Position numbers and translations under genes: made by a program
The notes under the pieces: generated by a model
What the model saw: only the letters and a program-made list of their open reading frames with translations
What the model was told of the DNA's origin: nothing
Databases searched by the model: none
Source of the DNA: Paenibacillus sp. 481
GTDB lineage: Bacteria > Bacillota > Bacilli > Paenibacillales > Paenibacillaceae
NCBI RefSeq assembly: GCF_021223605.1
Contig: NZ_CP075175.1
Location: 3,427,501-3,491,500 of the forward strand
DNA length: 64,000 nt
Direction of reading: 5' to 3'
Shown here: one piece after another, positions 44,001 through 56,299 of the stretch
How positions within the stretch are numbered: the stretch's first letter is position 1
How the letters are laid out: each line of letters begins with the position of its first letter

Positions 44001-47000
44001 ACTCCTTGAAGGCGATGCAAGTTGTCTCCCTTTTACAAAAAGAATGTGGCATAGACCTTGCACTGCGCACGGTGTTTGAGTTGCCTACGATTCAGGAGCT
44101 TGCTGGGTATGTACAGCATCTGACCTTGAACGGTAACAGCACAGCTACCTACACTCCTATTCCGCCTATCGAACCTAGACCTTACTATAAGCTGTCTTCT
44201 GCCCAGAAGCGGCTGTTTATATTGCAGCAAATGGATACAGCGCTGACAACGTACAATATGCCTGGGATGCTGGACATAGCTGGTGAGCTGGATCAGGTAA
44301 GGTTGCACGAGTCCTTACGGGTACTTTTGCGCAGACATGAGTCTTTGCGGACTTCCTTTACGATGGTGAACGGAGAGCCTGTACAAGTTATCCACCCTGA
44401 AGCGGACATAAGTTGGAATGTTACAAAAGTAGACAACGAAGAGCAGCTTCAAGACGTGATGAATGCGTTTATTCGACCATTTGATCTGGAGCGGGCGCCG
44501 CTTATTCATGCTCAGCTTGTGAAGTTGGCGGAGGAACGCCATATCCTGCTGCTGGACTTTCATCATATCGTCTTTGATGGGATTTCAGCACTCCTTGTTG
44601 CACAGGAGTTGGTCAAGCTTTACAAGGGCGAGTCCTTGTTAGAGCTTCGAACTCAATATAAAGATTTTGCGGAGTGGCAAAATAGTTGGCTTGCGAGTGA
44701 GACGATGCGAGAGCAGGAGGCTTACTGGCTTCGTGTGTTTAGCGAGCAGGTTGCGGTGCTGGAGCTGCCGACGGATTTTGTTCGACCTGCTGTGCAGAGC
44801 TTTGTCGGAGATCGGCTGTCGTTCAACTTGGACGGGGAGCTGACTGAACAGGTGCGTCAGCTTGCAGCACAGACTGGAAGCACCTTGTATATGGTGTTGA
44901 TGGCTGCCTATCATGTGCTGCTTCATAAATATACGAGTCAGACGGATATTGTTGTCGGCTCACCGATTGCTGGCCGCTCCCATGCTGACGTTGCCGGAGT
45001 CGTCGGGATGTTCGTCAATACGTTGGCGATAAGAAGTCGTCCTGAGGGGGATACGTGTTTTGCTGATTTTTTGGCACAGATCAAACAGCAAGCGCTACAG
45101 GCGTTTAAGCATCAGGACTATCCGTTTGAAATGTTGGTGGAGAAGCTGAAGCTAACACGCGATGTAGGTCGCAATCCGCTGTTTGATACGATGCTGGCGC
45201 TGCATAACTTCGGCGATGCGCAAACAGAGCTCGAGCCTGCTAATTGGCGTATATCGCCGCTTCATTACCCGATAGCTAAATTCGATTTAACTTTAACGAT
45301 AACAGAGCATGCCGTTGGCTTGGAATGCTGTCTGGAATACTGCACAGCACTGTTTACGCGAGCTACGATGGAACGGATGAGCGGTCATTTTCGCCAAATT
45401 GTAAGCGAAATGGTAGCGGAACCGACGAAGCGTCTAGCTGAGATAAATATGCTGACCGAACAGGAGGAGACTCAGCTCCTTGTGGAGTGGAATGAGACGT
45501 GGAGTGAGTATCCACGCGAGGTTACGGTGACGGAGCTGTTCGAGCAGCAGGTAGCTGCAAGACCGGAGCGTACCGCGCTCGTGTACGAGCAGGAAACGTT
45601 GAGCTATAGGGAGCTGGACAGGCGGGTGAGCCGACTGGCGCGGGTGCTCGCGCGTCGTGGCGTGGAGTCGGGAGCTTTAGTGGGGCTGATGGCTGAGCGT
45701 TCTGTGGAGATCGTAGTTAGCATGCTCGCGATCTTGAAGCTGGGTGCGGCTTATGTGCCGATTGATCCGGAGTATCCGGTGGAGCGGATTCGGTATATGT
45801 TGCAAGATAGCGGGACAGGCCTGCTCGTTACGCAGCGGCATTTAGCGGAAAAGGCGGAGCAGACGGGGTTTGCGGGAGAGCTGTTTATGGTTGGGGCGGC
45901 TGAGCTGGGTGATGTGGGTGAGGATGTTGCTGGTTCAGACGCTGAAGCTGGTACGGCTAATACGGTCAGTGACGCGAGTGTGGGTAGCACCGCCGTAGAC
46001 GTTAGTACGGCTAACGTTGCAAGTTCAGTCCATTCTGCAAGTCTATTCAATCCCGTCGAGGCGGGGAAGAGCGGGGAGCAGCTGGCGTACGTGATGTACA
46101 CCTCGGGTACGACGGGAGAGCCCAAAGGGGTGCTGATTACGCACCGCGGCATCGTCAAGTTGGCGAAGGAAGGCGACGTGATTGACGTCACGCCGCAGGA
46201 CGTCATGCTGTCGTTGTCGTCGTTTGCGTTTGACGGCTCGACGTTTGATGTGTACAGCGCCCTGCTGAATGGCGCAGCATTAGTGATCGCCTCGAAGCCG
46301 ACGATGCTGGACGTGTCCAGGCTGACTCGTGTGATGGAGGAGCAGGGTGTAACGGTATTTTTGGCCACGACGGCGTTGTTTAACGTATTGGTAGATGCTC
46401 GAATCGAGGCGTTGCGTGGGGTGAGGAAGCTCTTTTTTGGCGGGGAAAAGGCTTCGTTAGAGCATGTGAGACGGGCACTGGAACAGCTGGGCACCGGAAA
46501 ATTAGTGAATGCGTACGGCCCAACGGAGAACACGGTTATTGCAACGTGTCAGCGGGTGGATAGGATCGCAGAGGATGCAAGTGTGATTCCGATTGGTCGG
46601 CCTATTCGCAATACGACCGCGTACGTGTTAAGTCCGCATGGACAATTGCAGCCGATTGGTGTGGCGGGCGAGCTATGCGTGGGCGGAGAAGGACTTGCAC
46701 TGAGGTATTGGCAGCGGCCGGAGCTGACGGCGGAGCGGTTTGTGGCGCACCCGTTTGAGGAGGGGGCGAAGCTGTACCGCACCGGAGATTTGGTGCGCTG
46801 GCTGCCGGACGGCACGCTGGAATATGTGGGCCGCCTTGATAATCAAGTGAAGCTGCGCGGTCAGCGGATCGAGCTAGGGGAAATCGAAGCGGTGCTGAAG
46901 CGGCATCCCGATGTGCAGGATGCGGTGGTGCTCGTATGGAACCGAGCGGGTCAGCTGCCCGATCTTTCGTTAGGTCATGCGGAGGATCGCGAGGAAGGAC

Positions 47001-50000
47001 GTGCAGAGGGTCGCGCAGAAGGCCCTGTGGAAGGTCGCATGGAAGAACGCACGGAAGGTCGTGCGGAGAGTCTTACGGAAGGTCGTACGGAGGGACACGA
47101 GGAAGGTCGCACAGAAGGTCACACGGAAGGCCCTGCGAAAGGACACGAGGAAGGTCGTACAGAAGGTCACACGGAAGCCCCTACGGAAGGTCAGAGCGGG
47201 TTGTTTCCTAGCGAGAGTGAAGCAGAGGCTGGTGTAGGTGGAAGCGGCGATGCGTATTTATGTGCCTATGTGGTAACGCGTCCTAACGATCCGTCTCGGG
47301 GCGAAGAGTTGGTAGCGCTGCGAGCTTTTGCACGGAGTAAGCTTCCGTCGTATATGGTACCAGCGTTCTTTGTGAATCTTGAGCAGTTGCCACTTACCGC
47401 GAACGGCAAGGTAGATCGGCGCGCCTTGGCGGAGCCGAATCTGGAGCAAGCCGAAGCGATCATGGGCGCATCAACGTACACCGCACCAGCTACCGAGCTA
47501 GAAGTCGCACTCACCGAGCTATGGCAGCAGGTACTTGGAATCGAGCGTATCGGGGTGTTGGACAACTTTTTTGAACGAGGAGGCCACTCCTTAAAAGCGA
47601 TGCTGCTTATTGCACAGTGCGAGAAGGCGCTTGGCATCGAAGTGCCGCTTCGGCTCCTATTTGAGCGGCCGACGATACGGGAGTTGGCGGAGCAACTGGT
47701 GCTTATGCAAGCAAAGGAGCACGCCGAAGCGTTGGAACCATTTGATACGCCTGATTCATCTGATCCAACTGATCCAGCTGATTCATCAAGGCAGAGGTCT
47801 GCGGAGAGAAAGCTCACGGAAATCGCGGCTCTCGCAAAGCAGCCGTACTATTCGGTATCGTCCGCGCAGAAACGGATATACGTCTTGCAGCAGTTGGATG
47901 TATCATCGACCAGTTACAATGTGCCAGGTGCGTTTATGTTGAAAGGAAAGTTTGATCTTGAGCGGTTAGAGCAAGCTTTTGAACATCTCGTTGCAAGGCA
48001 TGAATCGTTCCGTACTTCATTTGCGCTTGTTGATGGCGAGCCTATGCAGTTTGTGGATGATGAGGCTAGTATTGCTATCCCGTTTAATGAAGCTAATGAG
48101 GATGAAATGCGGGATATTATTCAAACGTTTATCCGTCCATTTGATCTCGCGTGTGCGCCGCTTATGCGGGCTCAATTGGTTAAGCTGGAAGCGGAGCGAT
48201 TTTTACTCTTATTGGATATTCATCATTTAGTGTTCGATGGAACCTCAACGAGTATCGTGCTAAAAGAGCTTGTCCAACTGTATGAGGATGAGACGGAGCT
48301 ATTGCCGGCTCTACGTATTCAGTACAAGGATTACTCGGCTTGGCAGCAGCGGCTGCTGCTATATAGCGAACAATTGGAGAGACAGGAAGCCTACTGGCTA
48401 GAGGTGTTTGCAGGGGAAATCCCGATACTAGAGCTGCCAACCGATTACCCAAGATCGGCTGCCAAACACGATACAGGCGATTACGTCACGCTTTCACTCC
48501 ATCATGCGCAGGCCAATGCCTTAAAGCAATTGGCTTTTGAAACGGGCAGTACATTATATATGGTGTTGTTATCGGCCTACAATGTTCTTCTGTATAAATA
48601 CACGAATCAGACAGAAATTGTGGTAGGTTCACCGGTTGCAGGTCGCTCGCATGCGGATGTTGCTGGAGTTATCGGGATGTTTGTGAATACTTTGGCGCTG
48701 CGCAGCTATTTGGCAGATGATAAGGTATTTAAGGATTTGTTGGGTGAGGTGAAACAGCAGGCTTTACAGGCTTATACACATCAAGACTACCCATTTGAAA
48801 AACTTGTTGAAAAGTTAAATCTTTCACGAGACCTTAGCCGAAATCCACTATTTGATACGATGTTTGCTATGCAGAATTTCGGTGGTATGGGCCTTGAAGG
48901 AAGCTCGCTGGATTGGAGTCCGTATGAGCTTGAGCAGCGTACGGCTAATTTTGATATTTCGGTGTTCGTTAAAGAGGAGCAGGATGAAATCCGCTGTGAA
49001 TTTGTATATAACTGCTCTTTATTTAAAAAAGAGACGATGCAGCGGTTCGCTGGTCATTTTGGTCAAATTGTAGCCACGATTGCAGCCGATCCGACGAAGC
49101 GTCTAGCCGAGATAAATATGCTGACCGAACAGGAGGAGACTCAGCTCCTTGTAGCGTGGAATGAGACGTGGAGCGAGTATCCGCGCGAGGTTACGGTGAC
49201 GGAGCTATTTGAGCAGCAGGTGGCTGCACGGCCGGATCGTACCGCGCTCGTGTACGAGCGGGAAATGTTGAGCTACGGGGAATTGGACAAGCGGGTGAGC
49301 CAACTGGCACGAGGGCTTGCGCGTCGTGGCGTGGAGTCGGGAGCCTTAGTGGGGCTGATGGCTGAGCGTTCTGTGGAGATCGTGGTTAGCATGCTTGCGA
49401 TCTTGAAGCTGGGTGCGGCTTATGTGCCGATTGATCCGGAGTATCCGGTGGAGCGGATTCGGTATATGTTACGAGATAGCGGGACAAGTCTGCTCGTTAC
49501 GCAGTGGCATTTAGCGGAAAAGGCGGAGCAGACGGGGTTTGCGGGAGAGTTGTTTATGGTTGGTGCGGCTGGGCTAGGTGATGTGGGTGAGGATGTTGCT
49601 GGTTCAGATGCTGACGCTGATGCTGGTACGGCTAATGTTGCAAGTTCAGTCCATTCTGCAAGTCTATTCAATCCCGTCGAGGCGGGGAAGAGCGGGGAGC
49701 AACTGGCGTACGTCATGTACACCTCGGGTACGACAGGAGAGCCCAAAGGGGTGCTGATTACGCACCGCGGAATCGTCAAGTTGGCGAAGGAAGGCGACGT
49801 GATTGACGTCACGCCGCAGGACGTCATGCTATCGTTGTCGTCGTTTGCGTTTGACGGCTCGACGTTTGATGTGTACAGCGCCCTGCTGAATGGCGCAGCA
49901 CTAGTGATCGCCTCGAAGCCGACGATGCTGGACGTGTCCAGGCTGACTCGTGTGATGGAGGAGCAAGGTGTAACGGTGTTTTTGGCCACGACGGCGTTGT

Positions 50001-53000
50001 TTAACGTATTGGTGGATGCTCGAATCGAGGCGTTGCGCGGGGTGAGGAAGCTCTTTTTTGGCGGGGAAAAGGCTTCGTTAGAGCATGTGAGACGGGCGCT
50101 GGAACAGCTGGGCACCGGAAAATTGGTGAATGCGTACGGCCCAACGGAGAACACGGTTATTGCAACGTGTCAGCGGGTAGATAGGATCGCAGAGGATGCA
50201 AGTGTGATTCCGATTGGTCGGCCTATTCGCAATACGACCGCGTACGTGTTAAGTCCGCACGGGCAATTGCAGCCGATTGGTGTGGCAGGCGAGCTATGCG
50301 TGGGCGGAGAGGGACTTGCACTGGGGTATTGGCAGCGGCCGGAGCTAACGGCGGAGCGGTTTGTGGCGCACCCGTTTGAGGCGGGTGAGAAGTTGTACCG
50401 CACCGGAGACTTGGTGCGCTGGCTGCCGGACGGCACGCTGGAATATGTGGGCCGCCTCGATAATCAAGTGAAGCTGCGCGGCCAGCGGATCGAGCTAGGG
50501 GAAATCGAAGCGGTGCTGAAGCAGCATCCCGATGTGCAGGATGCGGTGGTGCTCGTATGGAACCGAGCGGGTCAACTGTCCGATCCTTCGTTAGGTCATG
50601 CGGAGGATCGCGAGGAAGGACGTGCAGAGGGTCGCGCGGAAGGCCCTGCGGAAGGTCGTATGGAAGGACGCACGGAAGATCGTGCGGATGGGCGTGTGGA
50701 GAGTCATACGGAAGGTCGCACGGAAGGTCGTACGGATGGGCGTATGGAAGGTCGTACGGAAGGTCGTACGGAGGGACACGAGGAAGGTCGCACAGAAGGT
50801 CACACGGAAGGCCCTGCGGAAGGTCAGGGAGGGTTGCTTCCTAGCGAGGGCGAATCCGAAGTAGGTGCAGGTAGAAGCGGAGATGCGTATTTATGTGCCT
50901 ATGTGGTAACGCGTCCTAACGATCTGACTCAGGACGAAGAGTTGGCAGCGCTGCGAGCTTTTGCACGGAGTAAGCTTCCGTCGTATATGGTACCAGCGTT
51001 CTTTGTGAATCTTGAGCAGTTGCCACTTACCGCGAACGGGAAGGTAGATCGGCGTGCCTTGGCGGAGCCGGATATGGAGCAAGTCGGAGCAATCATGGGC
51101 GTATCTACGTACACGTACACTGCACCAGCTACCGAACTGGAAGTCGCACTCGCCGAGCTATGGCAACAGGTGCTTGGAATCGAGCGTGTCGGGGTGTTGG
51201 ACAACTTTTTTGAACGAGGAGGCCATTCCTTAAAAGCGATGCTGCTTATTACGCAGTGCGAAAAGGTGCATGGCATCGAAGTGCCGCTTCGGCTCCTATT
51301 TGAGCGGCCGACGATACGGGAGTTGGCGGAGCAACTGGTGCTTATGCAAGCAAAGGAGCACGCCGAAGCGTTGGAGCTATTTGATACGCCTGATTCATCT
51401 GATCCAGCTGTTTCATCAAGGCAGAGGTCTGCGGAGAGAAAGCTCGCGGATATCGTCACTCTCGCCAAGCAGCCGTACTATTCGGTATCGTCTGAGCAGA
51501 AACGGATATTCGTCTTGCAACAGTTGGATGTATCATCAACCAGCTACAATGTGCCTGGTGTGTATCGATTGGAAGGGCAGTTGGACAAGCATCGATTGCA
51601 ACGGGTGCTTCAGCAGCTTGTGGATCGTCATGAGTCATTCCGAACCTCGTATACGATCGTGAATGAAGAGCCTGTGCAGGTCATTCATGATGAGGTGTTG
51701 CTAGACATCACGTATACCGAGATTGGGCAATTTGAAGGTCAAGAACGACATCATTCGGAATCAGACCATGCTGTACAAACAGACAGACAAATTGAAGAGC
51801 ATATTCAAGCTCATATAGAATCTTTTATTCGCCCGTTCTCGCTTGAACAGGCACCGCTGATGCGGGTAGAAGTGCTCAAGCTTGCTACAGATGAGCATCT
51901 GCTCCTGTTGGATATACACCATATCGCAGCAGATGGGCTCTCATTCAGCATTATTTGGCAAGAGCTTGTTCAGTTGTATGAGTTCGATCAGCTCGACGCG
52001 GCGAACCCCAGCGCTTGCGAAATAGCGCAAGCAGGCGAGCAAATAGATACGTGCAGAGCGGATATAAGTGTAGTGAATAATAATGAAGCGCACAAGGGCA
52101 ATACGACCAACACGACCAACGCGATCAGTATGGCCAAGCGCAAAGCACTGCCCGAGCTGCGCATCCAGTACAAGGAGTATGCCGCATGGCAGCAGCAATG
52201 GCTGCAAAGCGAGTCGATGCAGCGGCAGGAAGCATACTGGCTCCATGCCTTCCAAGGAGAAGGCGACATTCCAACCTTGGAGCTACCAACCGACTACCCG
52301 CGCCCAGCAATACGCAGGCCGGAAGGGGATTCACTCCTGTTCACGCTAACTCGTGAACAGACGCAGGGCTTGCAGCAGCTAGCTCGCGACACAGGCAGCA
52401 CGCTGTATATGGTGCTGATGGCCGCCTACAACGTGCTGCTGCACAAATACACGAACCAGACGGACATCGTCGTCGGTTCACCGATCGCGGGGCGCTCGCA
52501 AGCCGACCTTGCCGATGTGGTCGGCATGTTCGTGAACACACTCGCCTTGCGCAGCCGCCCCGAAGGCAGCAAATCGTTCCTAGACCTGCTGAACGAAGTT
52601 AAGCAGCAGACACTGCAAGCATTTGCACATCAAGATTATCCTTTTGAGCTGCTCGTTGAGAAGCTTGAGCTGACACGTGATATGAGCCGCAATCCGTTGT
52701 TCGACACGATGTTTACGCTGCAAAATTTTGTCGGCCTCCATCATAATAAAGGGCCTCTCATTTGGAGTGAATTTCCGTTCTCGTATAAGCAGGCCAAATT
52801 TGACATCACCCTCGTCATTACAGATAACATCGATCAATTGTCTGGTTATTTGGAATATAGTACGGCTCTGTTTACACGTGAATCGATGGCACAATTTGTC
52901 TCCCATTTTCAAAAAATCATTGCATCCATCACGGCGGCACCGAGCCAGCGAATAGCGGACATCTTGATTTTGTCGGAAAAAGAAACCGAGCTGCTGCTTG

Positions 53001-56000
53001 TGCAGTGGAATAATACCGCGGTGCCATACCATGCTGACCAGACTATTCATGGGCTGTTTGAACAACAGGTAGCAAGAACACCGGATCGACTAGCGGTAGC
53101 TTTTAACAATGAACAGATGTCGTACCGCCAGTTCAATGACAAGGCAAACCAACTGGCGCGTAAGCTTCGGGCACAAGGGGTTGGTCCCGAACAGTTGGTG
53201 GCGTTGATGCTTGAGCGATCCATGGAAATGATGATAGCGATCATGGCTATTTTGAAAGCCGGAGGGGCTTATGTCCCGATTGATCCGAGCTACCCACAGG
53301 AACGAATCGCTTACTTATTAGCAGACAGCCAAACGCAGCTACTCCTTACAACAGGCAACAAGCTGTCTATTCCGTTTACTGGAACGGTCATAAATATGGA
53401 AGACGAAGCGCTGTGCAGTGGAGACTGCTCGAATCTGGATTGTGAGACAGAACCGCATCATTTGGCATACGTCATTTACACGTCAGGTTCAACGGGGCAG
53501 CCCAAAGGCGTTATGATCGAGCATCATTCTGTCATCAACCGCTTGGAGTGGATGCAGAAGCGGTATCCGTTGCAAGAACGCGACGTTATTTTGCAAAAAA
53601 CACCGATCAGCTTCGATGTATCAGTGTGGGAGCTGTTCTGGTGGGGAATGGTTGGTGCATCTGTCGTGCTGTTAGCGCCGGGAGATGAGAAGGAGCCAAG
53701 CGCCATTGTGAGCGCAGTGGAGCAACACAACGTCACCGTCATGCATTTTGTTCCGTCAATGCTGCAATGGTTTCTGGAATATGCAGCGCAAGCAAACAAT
53801 TCCCCTGCGCGACTGCGCTCGTTGCAGTACGTGTTTACGAGCGGAGAAGCTTTGCAAGTGATGCATGCGCATCGCTGTAAGCAATGGCTTCCGCATGTGG
53901 CATTGGTGAACTTATACGGCCCGACCGAAGCAACGGTCGACGTATCGTATCACGAATGCACAGGAGATGCGGAACTCGTGCGTATGCCAATCGGCAAGCC
54001 CATTGACAACACGTGCATGTACATTGTTGATGCGGAGCATAACCTCCAGCCGATAGGCGTTCAAGGTGAGCTATGTATTGCAGGTGTTGGCCTTGCCCGT
54101 GGGTATTGGAACAAGCCAGAGCTTACCGCACAAAAGTTTGTACCTAATCCATTTAACCGATTTGCACGAGACGATGTCGACAATTCGCTTACGAACATGT
54201 ACAAAACGGGCGACTTGGCACGTTGGCTGCCCAACGGGGAGATTGAGTACCTAGGAAGACTCGATCATCAAGTGAAAATTCGTGGGTATCGGATTGAGCT
54301 GGGTGAAATCGAAGCAGTCCTGCAAAAGCATCCAGCTGTACAAGAGGCCGTCGTGCTCGTGCGGACGAACGCGCAAGGGGATAAGCAATTATACGCGTAC
54401 GTTGTGGTGCAAGCTAGCGAATCGCTGGTAGACATCAAGCAGCATGTAGCCCAACTGCTCCCCTCTTACATGGTGCCTCCCTTTTTTATTGCGCTGGATC
54501 GCTTACCACTTACTCCAAACGGCAAAGTGGATCGGCGTGCCCTGCCTGAATGGGACTCAGCTGTTGAGCGTGAGCAGGAGTATGTGCCGCCAACTACCGA
54601 ATTGGAAATACGCTTGTCCGAAATGTGGCAGCACGTGCTACGTGTACCGCGTGTCGGTTTGACCGATAATTTTTTCGAGCTGGGTGGAGATTCCATAAAA
54701 GCAATTCAGTTGTCCGCACGCTTGCAGTCATTTGAACTGGAATTTGACGTGAAGCAGTTGCTGCAACAGCCTACGATTCGCGATATGACAAGCTATGTTC
54801 GCTCTGTCAAAGTCGAAATCGAACAAGGCACTGTTACGGGAAATGTACCTTTGACGCCGATTCAGCGCTGGTTTTTTCAACACCATGTTACAGATATACA
54901 TCACTTTAATCATGCTGTCATGCTGCATCGGGCAAGCGGCTTTGACGAAAAGGCTCTCGTGCAGGTGTTGACCAAAATAATGGAGCATCACGATGCGCTC
55001 CGGCTCGTGTTTACGAAAGCGGCTGATGGGGAATGGTTGCAGTTTAATCAAGACTTACCGTCAACTCGTTTCGAGTTGCACAAGACAACATTCCATGCTG
55101 AATTAGCGGTCGAGGACGTAATCGCTCGCCTATCAGCAGAAGCAGATCGCTTGCAGCGAGAAATCCATTTTTCCACAAATACATTGCTCAACGTGCATCT
55201 ATTTGAAACCGAACATGGTGGCTATTTATTGTTCATTTTGCACCATCTGATCATTGACGGTGTTTCATGGCGCATTTTGCTTGAGGATTTAGCAGTAGGG
55301 TATGAACAAGCTCTTTACAACGACCCAATTCAACTACCTCCTAAGACGCATTCTTATTTGGAGTGGGCCAAGGGCTTGCAGCAGTACGCAAATGGGGTCG
55401 AAATGAACAAGGAACGGGATTACTGGATACAGCTTGAGGCACAGCATGTTCCGACTTTACCGACAGACTACCCTATGACAGATGCTCGCACGAAAGACTA
55501 TGCTTCGATTTCCGTTGCTTTATCCCGTGAAGAGACAGACCAGTTGTTGAGTCGCGCGCATTTTGTATACAGCACCGAAATGAACGATCTGTTGCTGACG
55601 GCGTTAGGTCTAGCATACAAGGATTGGGCTGGTGTGGAAAAAGTGCGCGTGTTTATGGAAGGGCACGGTCGGGAATCCATTATTCCGCTTAACATAACAC
55701 GCACGGTCGGTTGGTTTACGAGTCAGTTTCCGGTCATTGTTGAGGTGCCAGAGTTGGAGCAAGCGATGAGCGCTGATGATCTCATTGGACACCATCTTAA
55801 ATCGGTCAAGGAAATGCTAAGAGGTGTACCTCATCGTGGTATTGGCTACGGCATGATGACATATTTGCGTGGTCAGGGCGATCACGATGTGTCGCGATCC
55901 TTTACACAGAGGGAAATTCTTTTTAACTATTTAGGGCAATTCGATGATGAACAGCAGCATAGCACGTTTAAGCGTGCCGACTTGGACTTGGGAGCGATGA

Positions 56001-56275
56001 TTAGCCCCGAGCTTGAACGGAATTTTGCGCTGGAGATTAACGGAATTGTGATGGACGGGATATTTCGATTGGAAATGACGTACTGCAAAAAGGGTTTTGC
56101 AGCAGCATCGATCCAACAATTTGCGGCCAGCTTCCAGCATCAATTAACAGCCATTATTCGTCATTGTGTTCATAAACGAGACAAGGAATTAACGCCTTCG
56201 GACGTGGGGAATCGTGATTTGACGCAAGCGGAGCTTGATGAGATTACGTTGTGGTTTGATGACATCGAAATTTAA
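41021..56275 (+). CDS. Four-module NRPS: C-A(Asn)-T-C-A-T-C-A-T-C-A(Ser)-T-E
   Basis: 5084 aa, ATG with SD aggagg. C domains keep HHxxxDG at residues 137, 1181, 2401 and 3633; the first opens the protein and resembles lipo-initiation (starter) C domains. A domains show YTSGS/TTG at 604, 1693, 2900 and 4153. Thiolation Ser residues are 995, 2190, 3403 (GGHSL) and 4558 (GGDSI). The C-terminal epimerase has HHLIIDG at 4741, EGHGRE and [11 protein letters not shown]. Pocket residues (GrsA positions 235-331) read DLTKIGEVG for A1 (Asn), DGFLFGAVI for A2 and A3 (unassigned) and DVWHFSLVD for A4 (Ser, then epimerised). A2 and A3 contain low-complexity inserts between A2-A3 and A8-A9 core motifs. The end of the protein has an acidic helix typical of donor docking (COM) regions for the next synthetase. 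Confidence 0.95.
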   Translation: MTYHPKHFPLSHAQKRIWYTEKFYSQTPTSNLGGVIKFNGSEDIERFGQAIQWYIRHHETMRLRIGLQDDEPFQYAVPDEPDEVPLVHFCSSEGEESVQAWIQQQFSTPFTLYDRPLYDFALLLLDGRLQYFYIKLHHIMYDGIASVLIANEILDIYIRKMSALELTTSSHSYLEYTQTEQEYLQSNRFKKDQAYWRNEFLTLPTFTGWSSQPLYRIPTQAERESFIISRELHERLLQFCKDHHVSIFSLVFSILYIYLYRTTNQQDISIGTFFANRTNSIEKNMLGMFVSTVPCRIEIDPDMDALSFIRLVSKKIANVVRYQKYPYDLILHDLREVHSHATGLFGIGIEYQPMVTSRHDQLDFKYEMCTSGHEINEITLHIKDYINEGELHFVFDYRTALFHKSDIMAMFAHMEVLLEDLLEQPDKQLAELDICTVRERAQLLYEYNETQASSPLDQTIAELFEQQVDKFPSHPAASCGNKSLTYEQLNQRSNQLARVLVAKGVGPDQLVGIMLEHSLDLLVGILAVLKAGGAYVPIDRSYPQERIRYLLQDSKASLLLVKQGAQPADYTGELVDIADAAIYEGDASNLLRRSEPHHLAYVMYTSGSTGQPKGTMVEQRGVINYIHWAKQMYIQNQTEAFALYSSLSFDLTVTSIFAPLLNGNEVIVYVDDGSEFMLHTILRDNRASVLKLTPAHLSLIQENNYEGSRVKRLIVGGEDLKAGLAQRVYQSFGQRIDIFNEYGPTETVVGCMIYKFNPEVDQEGSVPIGRPIDNTQIYVLSERLQPVPFGIAGELFISGAGVARGYLDRSELSAERFIRNPFVPEQRMYRTRDLARLLPSGELEYLGRIDHQVKIRGHRIELGEIEAVLQLHPSVQDVAVADCVAEQGDPYLCAYIVTAEDEDIPLGEIKEYAAQRLPRYMVPSHFITLKQLPLTPNGKVDRNHLPVPGESGIRMSVYEAPRTEMEMYVAKLWQRVLNVERVGITDHFFDLGGHSLKAMQVVSLLQKECGIDLALRTVFELPTIQELAGYVQHLTLNGNSTATYTPIPPIEPRPYYKLSSAQKRLFILQQMDTALTTYNMPGMLDIAGELDQVRLHESLRVLLRRHESLRTSFTMVNGEPVQVIHPEADISWNVTKVDNEEQLQDVMNAFIRPFDLERAPLIHAQLVKLAEERHILLLDFHHIVFDGISALLVAQELVKLYKGESLLELRTQYKDFAEWQNSWLASETMREQEAYWLRVFSEQVAVLELPTDFVRPAVQSFVGDRLSFNLDGELTEQVRQLAAQTGSTLYMVLMAAYHVLLHKYTSQTDIVVGSPIAGRSHADVAGVVGMFVNTLAIRSRPEGDTCFADFLAQIKQQALQAFKHQDYPFEMLVEKLKLTRDVGRNPLFDTMLALHNFGDAQTELEPANWRISPLHYPIAKFDLTLTITEHAVGLECCLEYCTALFTRATMERMSGHFRQIVSEMVAEPTKRLAEINMLTEQEETQLLVEWNETWSEYPREVTVTELFEQQVAARPERTALVYEQETLSYRELDRRVSRLARVLARRGVESGALVGLMAERSVEIVVSMLAILKLGAAYVPIDPEYPVERIRYMLQDSGTGLLVTQRHLAEKAEQTGFAGELFMVGAAELGDVGEDVAGSDAEAGTANTVSDASVGSTAVDVSTANVASSVHSASLFNPVEAGKSGEQLAYVMYTSGTTGEPKGVLITHRGIVKLAKEGDVIDVTPQDVMLSLSSFAFDGSTFDVYSALLNGAALVIASKPTMLDVSRLTRVMEEQGVTVFLATTALFNVLVDARIEALRGVRKLFFGGEKASLEHVRRALEQLGTGKLVNAYGPTENTVIATCQRVDRIAEDASVIPIGRPIRNTTAYVLSPHGQLQPIGVAGELCVGGEGLALRYWQRPELTAERFVAHPFEEGAKLYRTGDLVRWLPDGTLEYVGRLDNQVKLRGQRIELGEIEAVLKRHPDVQDAVVLVWNRAGQLPDLSLGHAEDREEGRAEGRAEGPVEGRMEERTEGRAESLTEGRTEGHEEGRTEGHTEGPAKGHEEGRTEGHTEAPTEGQSGLFPSESEAEAGVGGSGDAYLCAYVVTRPNDPSRGEELVALRAFARSKLPSYMVPAFFVNLEQLPLTANGKVDRRALAEPNLEQAEAIMGASTYTAPATELEVALTELWQQVLGIERIGVLDNFFERGGHSLKAMLLIAQCEKALGIEVPLRLLFERPTIRELAEQLVLMQAKEHAEALEPFDTPDSSDPTDPADSSRQRSAERKLTEIAALAKQPYYSVSSAQKRIYVLQQLDVSSTSYNVPGAFMLKGKFDLERLEQAFEHLVARHESFRTSFALVDGEPMQFVDDEASIAIPFNEANEDEMRDIIQTFIRPFDLACAPLMRAQLVKLEAERFLLLLDIHHLVFDGTSTSIVLKELVQLYEDETELLPALRIQYKDYSAWQQRLLLYSEQLERQEAYWLEVFAGEIPILELPTDYPRSAAKHDTGDYVTLSLHHAQANALKQLAFETGSTLYMVLLSAYNVLLYKYTNQTEIVVGSPVAGRSHADVAGVIGMFVNTLALRSYLADDKVFKDLLGEVKQQALQAYTHQDYPFEKLVEKLNLSRDLSRNPLFDTMFAMQNFGGMGLEGSSLDWSPYELEQRTANFDISVFVKEEQDEIRCEFVYNCSLFKKETMQRFAGHFGQIVATIAADPTKRLAEINMLTEQEETQLLVAWNETWSEYPREVTVTELFEQQVAARPDRTALVYEREMLSYGELDKRVSQLARGLARRGVESGALVGLMAERSVEIVVSMLAILKLGAAYVPIDPEYPVERIRYMLRDSGTSLLVTQWHLAEKAEQTGFAGELFMVGAAGLGDVGEDVAGSDADADAGTANVASSVHSASLFNPVEAGKSGEQLAYVMYTSGTTGEPKGVLITHRGIVKLAKEGDVIDVTPQDVMLSLSSFAFDGSTFDVYSALLNGAALVIASKPTMLDVSRLTRVMEEQGVTVFLATTALFNVLVDARIEALRGVRKLFFGGEKASLEHVRRALEQLGTGKLVNAYGPTENTVIATCQRVDRIAEDASVIPIGRPIRNTTAYVLSPHGQLQPIGVAGELCVGGEGLALGYWQRPELTAERFVAHPFEAGEKLYRTGDLVRWLPDGTLEYVGRLDNQVKLRGQRIELGEIEAVLKQHPDVQDAVVLVWNRAGQLSDPSLGHAEDREEGRAEGRAEGPAEGRMEGRTEDRADGRVESHTEGRTEGRTDGRMEGRTEGRTEGHEEGRTEGHTEGPAEGQGGLLPSEGESEVGAGRSGDAYLCAYVVTRPNDLTQDEELAALRAFARSKLPSYMVPAFFVNLEQLPLTANGKVDRRALAEPDMEQVGAIMGVSTYTYTAPATELEVALAELWQQVLGIERVGVLDNFFERGGHSLKAMLLITQCEKVHGIEVPLRLLFERPTIRELAEQLVLMQAKEHAEALELFDTPDSSDPAVSSRQRSAERKLADIVTLAKQPYYSVSSEQKRIFVLQQLDVSSTSYNVPGVYRLEGQLDKHRLQRVLQQLVDRHESFRTSYTIVNEEPVQVIHDEVLLDITYTEIGQFEGQERHHSESDHAVQTDRQIEEHIQAHIESFIRPFSLEQAPLMRVEVLKLATDEHLLLLDIHHIAADGLSFSIIWQELVQLYEFDQLDAANPSACEIAQAGEQIDTCRADISVVNNNEAHKGNTTNTTNAISMAKRKALPELRIQYKEYAAWQQQWLQSESMQRQEAYWLHAFQGEGDIPTLELPTDYPRPAIRRPEGDSLLFTLTREQTQGLQQLARDTGSTLYMVLMAAYNVLLHKYTNQTDIVVGSPIAGRSQADLADVVGMFVNTLALRSRPEGSKSFLDLLNEVKQQTLQAFAHQDYPFELLVEKLELTRDMSRNPLFDTMFTLQNFVGLHHNKGPLIWSEFPFSYKQAKFDITLVITDNIDQLSGYLEYSTALFTRESMAQFVSHFQKIIASITAAPSQRIADILILSEKETELLLVQWNNTAVPYHADQTIHGLFEQQVARTPDRLAVAFNNEQMSYRQFNDKANQLARKLRAQGVGPEQLVALMLERSMEMMIAIMAILKAGGAYVPIDPSYPQERIAYLLADSQTQLLLTTGNKLSIPFTGTVINMEDEALCSGDCSNLDCETEPHHLAYVIYTSGSTGQPKGVMIEHHSVINRLEWMQKRYPLQERDVILQKTPISFDVSVWELFWWGMVGASVVLLAPGDEKEPSAIVSAVEQHNVTVMHFVPSMLQWFLEYAAQANNSPARLRSLQYVFTSGEALQVMHAHRCKQWLPHVALVNLYGPTEATVDVSYHECTGDAELVRMPIGKPIDNTCMYIVDAEHNLQPIGVQGELCIAGVGLARGYWNKPELTAQKFVPNPFNRFARDDVDNSLTNMYKTGDLARWLPNGEIEYLGRLDHQVKIRGYRIELGEIEAVLQKHPAVQEAVVLVRTNAQGDKQLYAYVVVQASESLVDIKQHVAQLLPSYMVPPFFIALDRLPLTPNGKVDRRALPEWDSAVEREQEYVPPTTELEIRLSEMWQHVLRVPRVGLTDNFFELGGDSIKAIQLSARLQSFELEFDVKQLLQQPTIRDMTSYVRSVKVEIEQGTVTGNVPLTPIQRWFFQHHVTDIHHFNHAVMLHRASGFDEKALVQVLTKIMEHHDALRLVFTKAADGEWLQFNQDLPSTRFELHKTTFHAELAVEDVIARLSAEADRLQREIHFSTNTLLNVHLFETEHGGYLLFILHHLIIDGVSWRILLEDLAVGYEQALYNDPIQLPPKTHSYLEWAKGLQQYANGVEMNKERDYWIQLEAQHVPTLPTDYPMTDARTKDYASISVALSREETDQLLSRAHFVYSTEMNDLLLTALGLAYKDWAGVEKVRVFMEGHGRESIIPLNITRTVGWFTSQFPVIVEVPELEQAMSADDLIGHHLKSVKEMLRGVPHRGIGYGMMTYLRGQGDHDVSRSFTQREILFNYLGQFDDEQQHSTFKRADLDLGAMISPELERNFALEINGIVMDGIFRLEMTYCKKGFAAASIQQFAASFQHQLTAIIRHCVHKRDKELTPSDVGNRDLTQAELDEITLWFDDIEI
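45422..47931 (+). repeat. NRPS duplicated block, copy 1 (A2-T2 to start of C3)
   Basis: Near-identical at DNA level to 49091-51556 and to 57733-60135. It spans the C-domain end linker, A domain, T domain and the first ~25 codons of the next C domain. Differences cluster in the low-complexity inserts. Confidence 0.85.
46975..47205 (+). repeat. 12-bp tandem repeats inside A2 (between A8 and A9)
   Basis: Imperfect GAAGGTCGYACG-type units encode runs of E-G-R/H/P-x tetrapeptides, about 75 residues. The frame is kept. Core motif A8 ([11 protein letters not shown]) ends before the repeat; A9 (LPSYMVP) and A10 (NGKVDR) follow. Confidence 0.9.
50596..50830 (+). repeat. 12-bp tandem repeats inside A3 (between A8 and A9)
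   Basis: Same unit as in A2 but with a different order and count of E-G-R, D-G-R, E-S-H and E-G-P units, about 77 residues. Confidence 0.9.
51985..52140 (+). repeat. Low-complexity insert in C4 after HHIAADG
   Basis: About 50 extra residues between [11 protein letters not shown] and [11 protein letters not shown], ending in Asn/Thr repeats encoded by ACCAACACG-like 9-bp units. Other C domains here (C2, C3) join these two conserved segments with only a few residues. Confidence 0.75.
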
Positions 56276-56299
56276 TATTGGGATGGACGAGGTGCTGTT

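Larger units (their letters stand above)
49091..52725 (+). repeat. NRPS duplicated block, copy 2 (A3-T3-C4)
   Basis: Shares A-T sequence with copy 1 and, beyond that, almost the whole following C domain with copy 3 (57733-61452). The similarity ends abruptly in the C-domain C-terminus after the CTGCAAA at about 52720. Confidence 0.85.

Noticed and set aside
45751-46533. Antisense open frame of 260 codons, recurring at 49420-50154 and 58003-58746
   Set aside because: It lies opposite near-identical A domains and recurs only because those are duplicated. No SD, no recognisable protein pattern, and the sense strand is a certain NRPS gene.
46975-47205. Tandem array as a CRISPR
   Set aside because: Units are 12 bp, imperfect and contiguous without spacers, and they lie inside an NRPS coding frame.
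46936-47211. Arg/Gly/Ser-rich frame over the A8-A9 repeats
   Set aside because: Alternative-frame reading of the 12-bp repeats. A repeat whose unit is a multiple of 3 keeps every frame open, so the openness carries no evidence.
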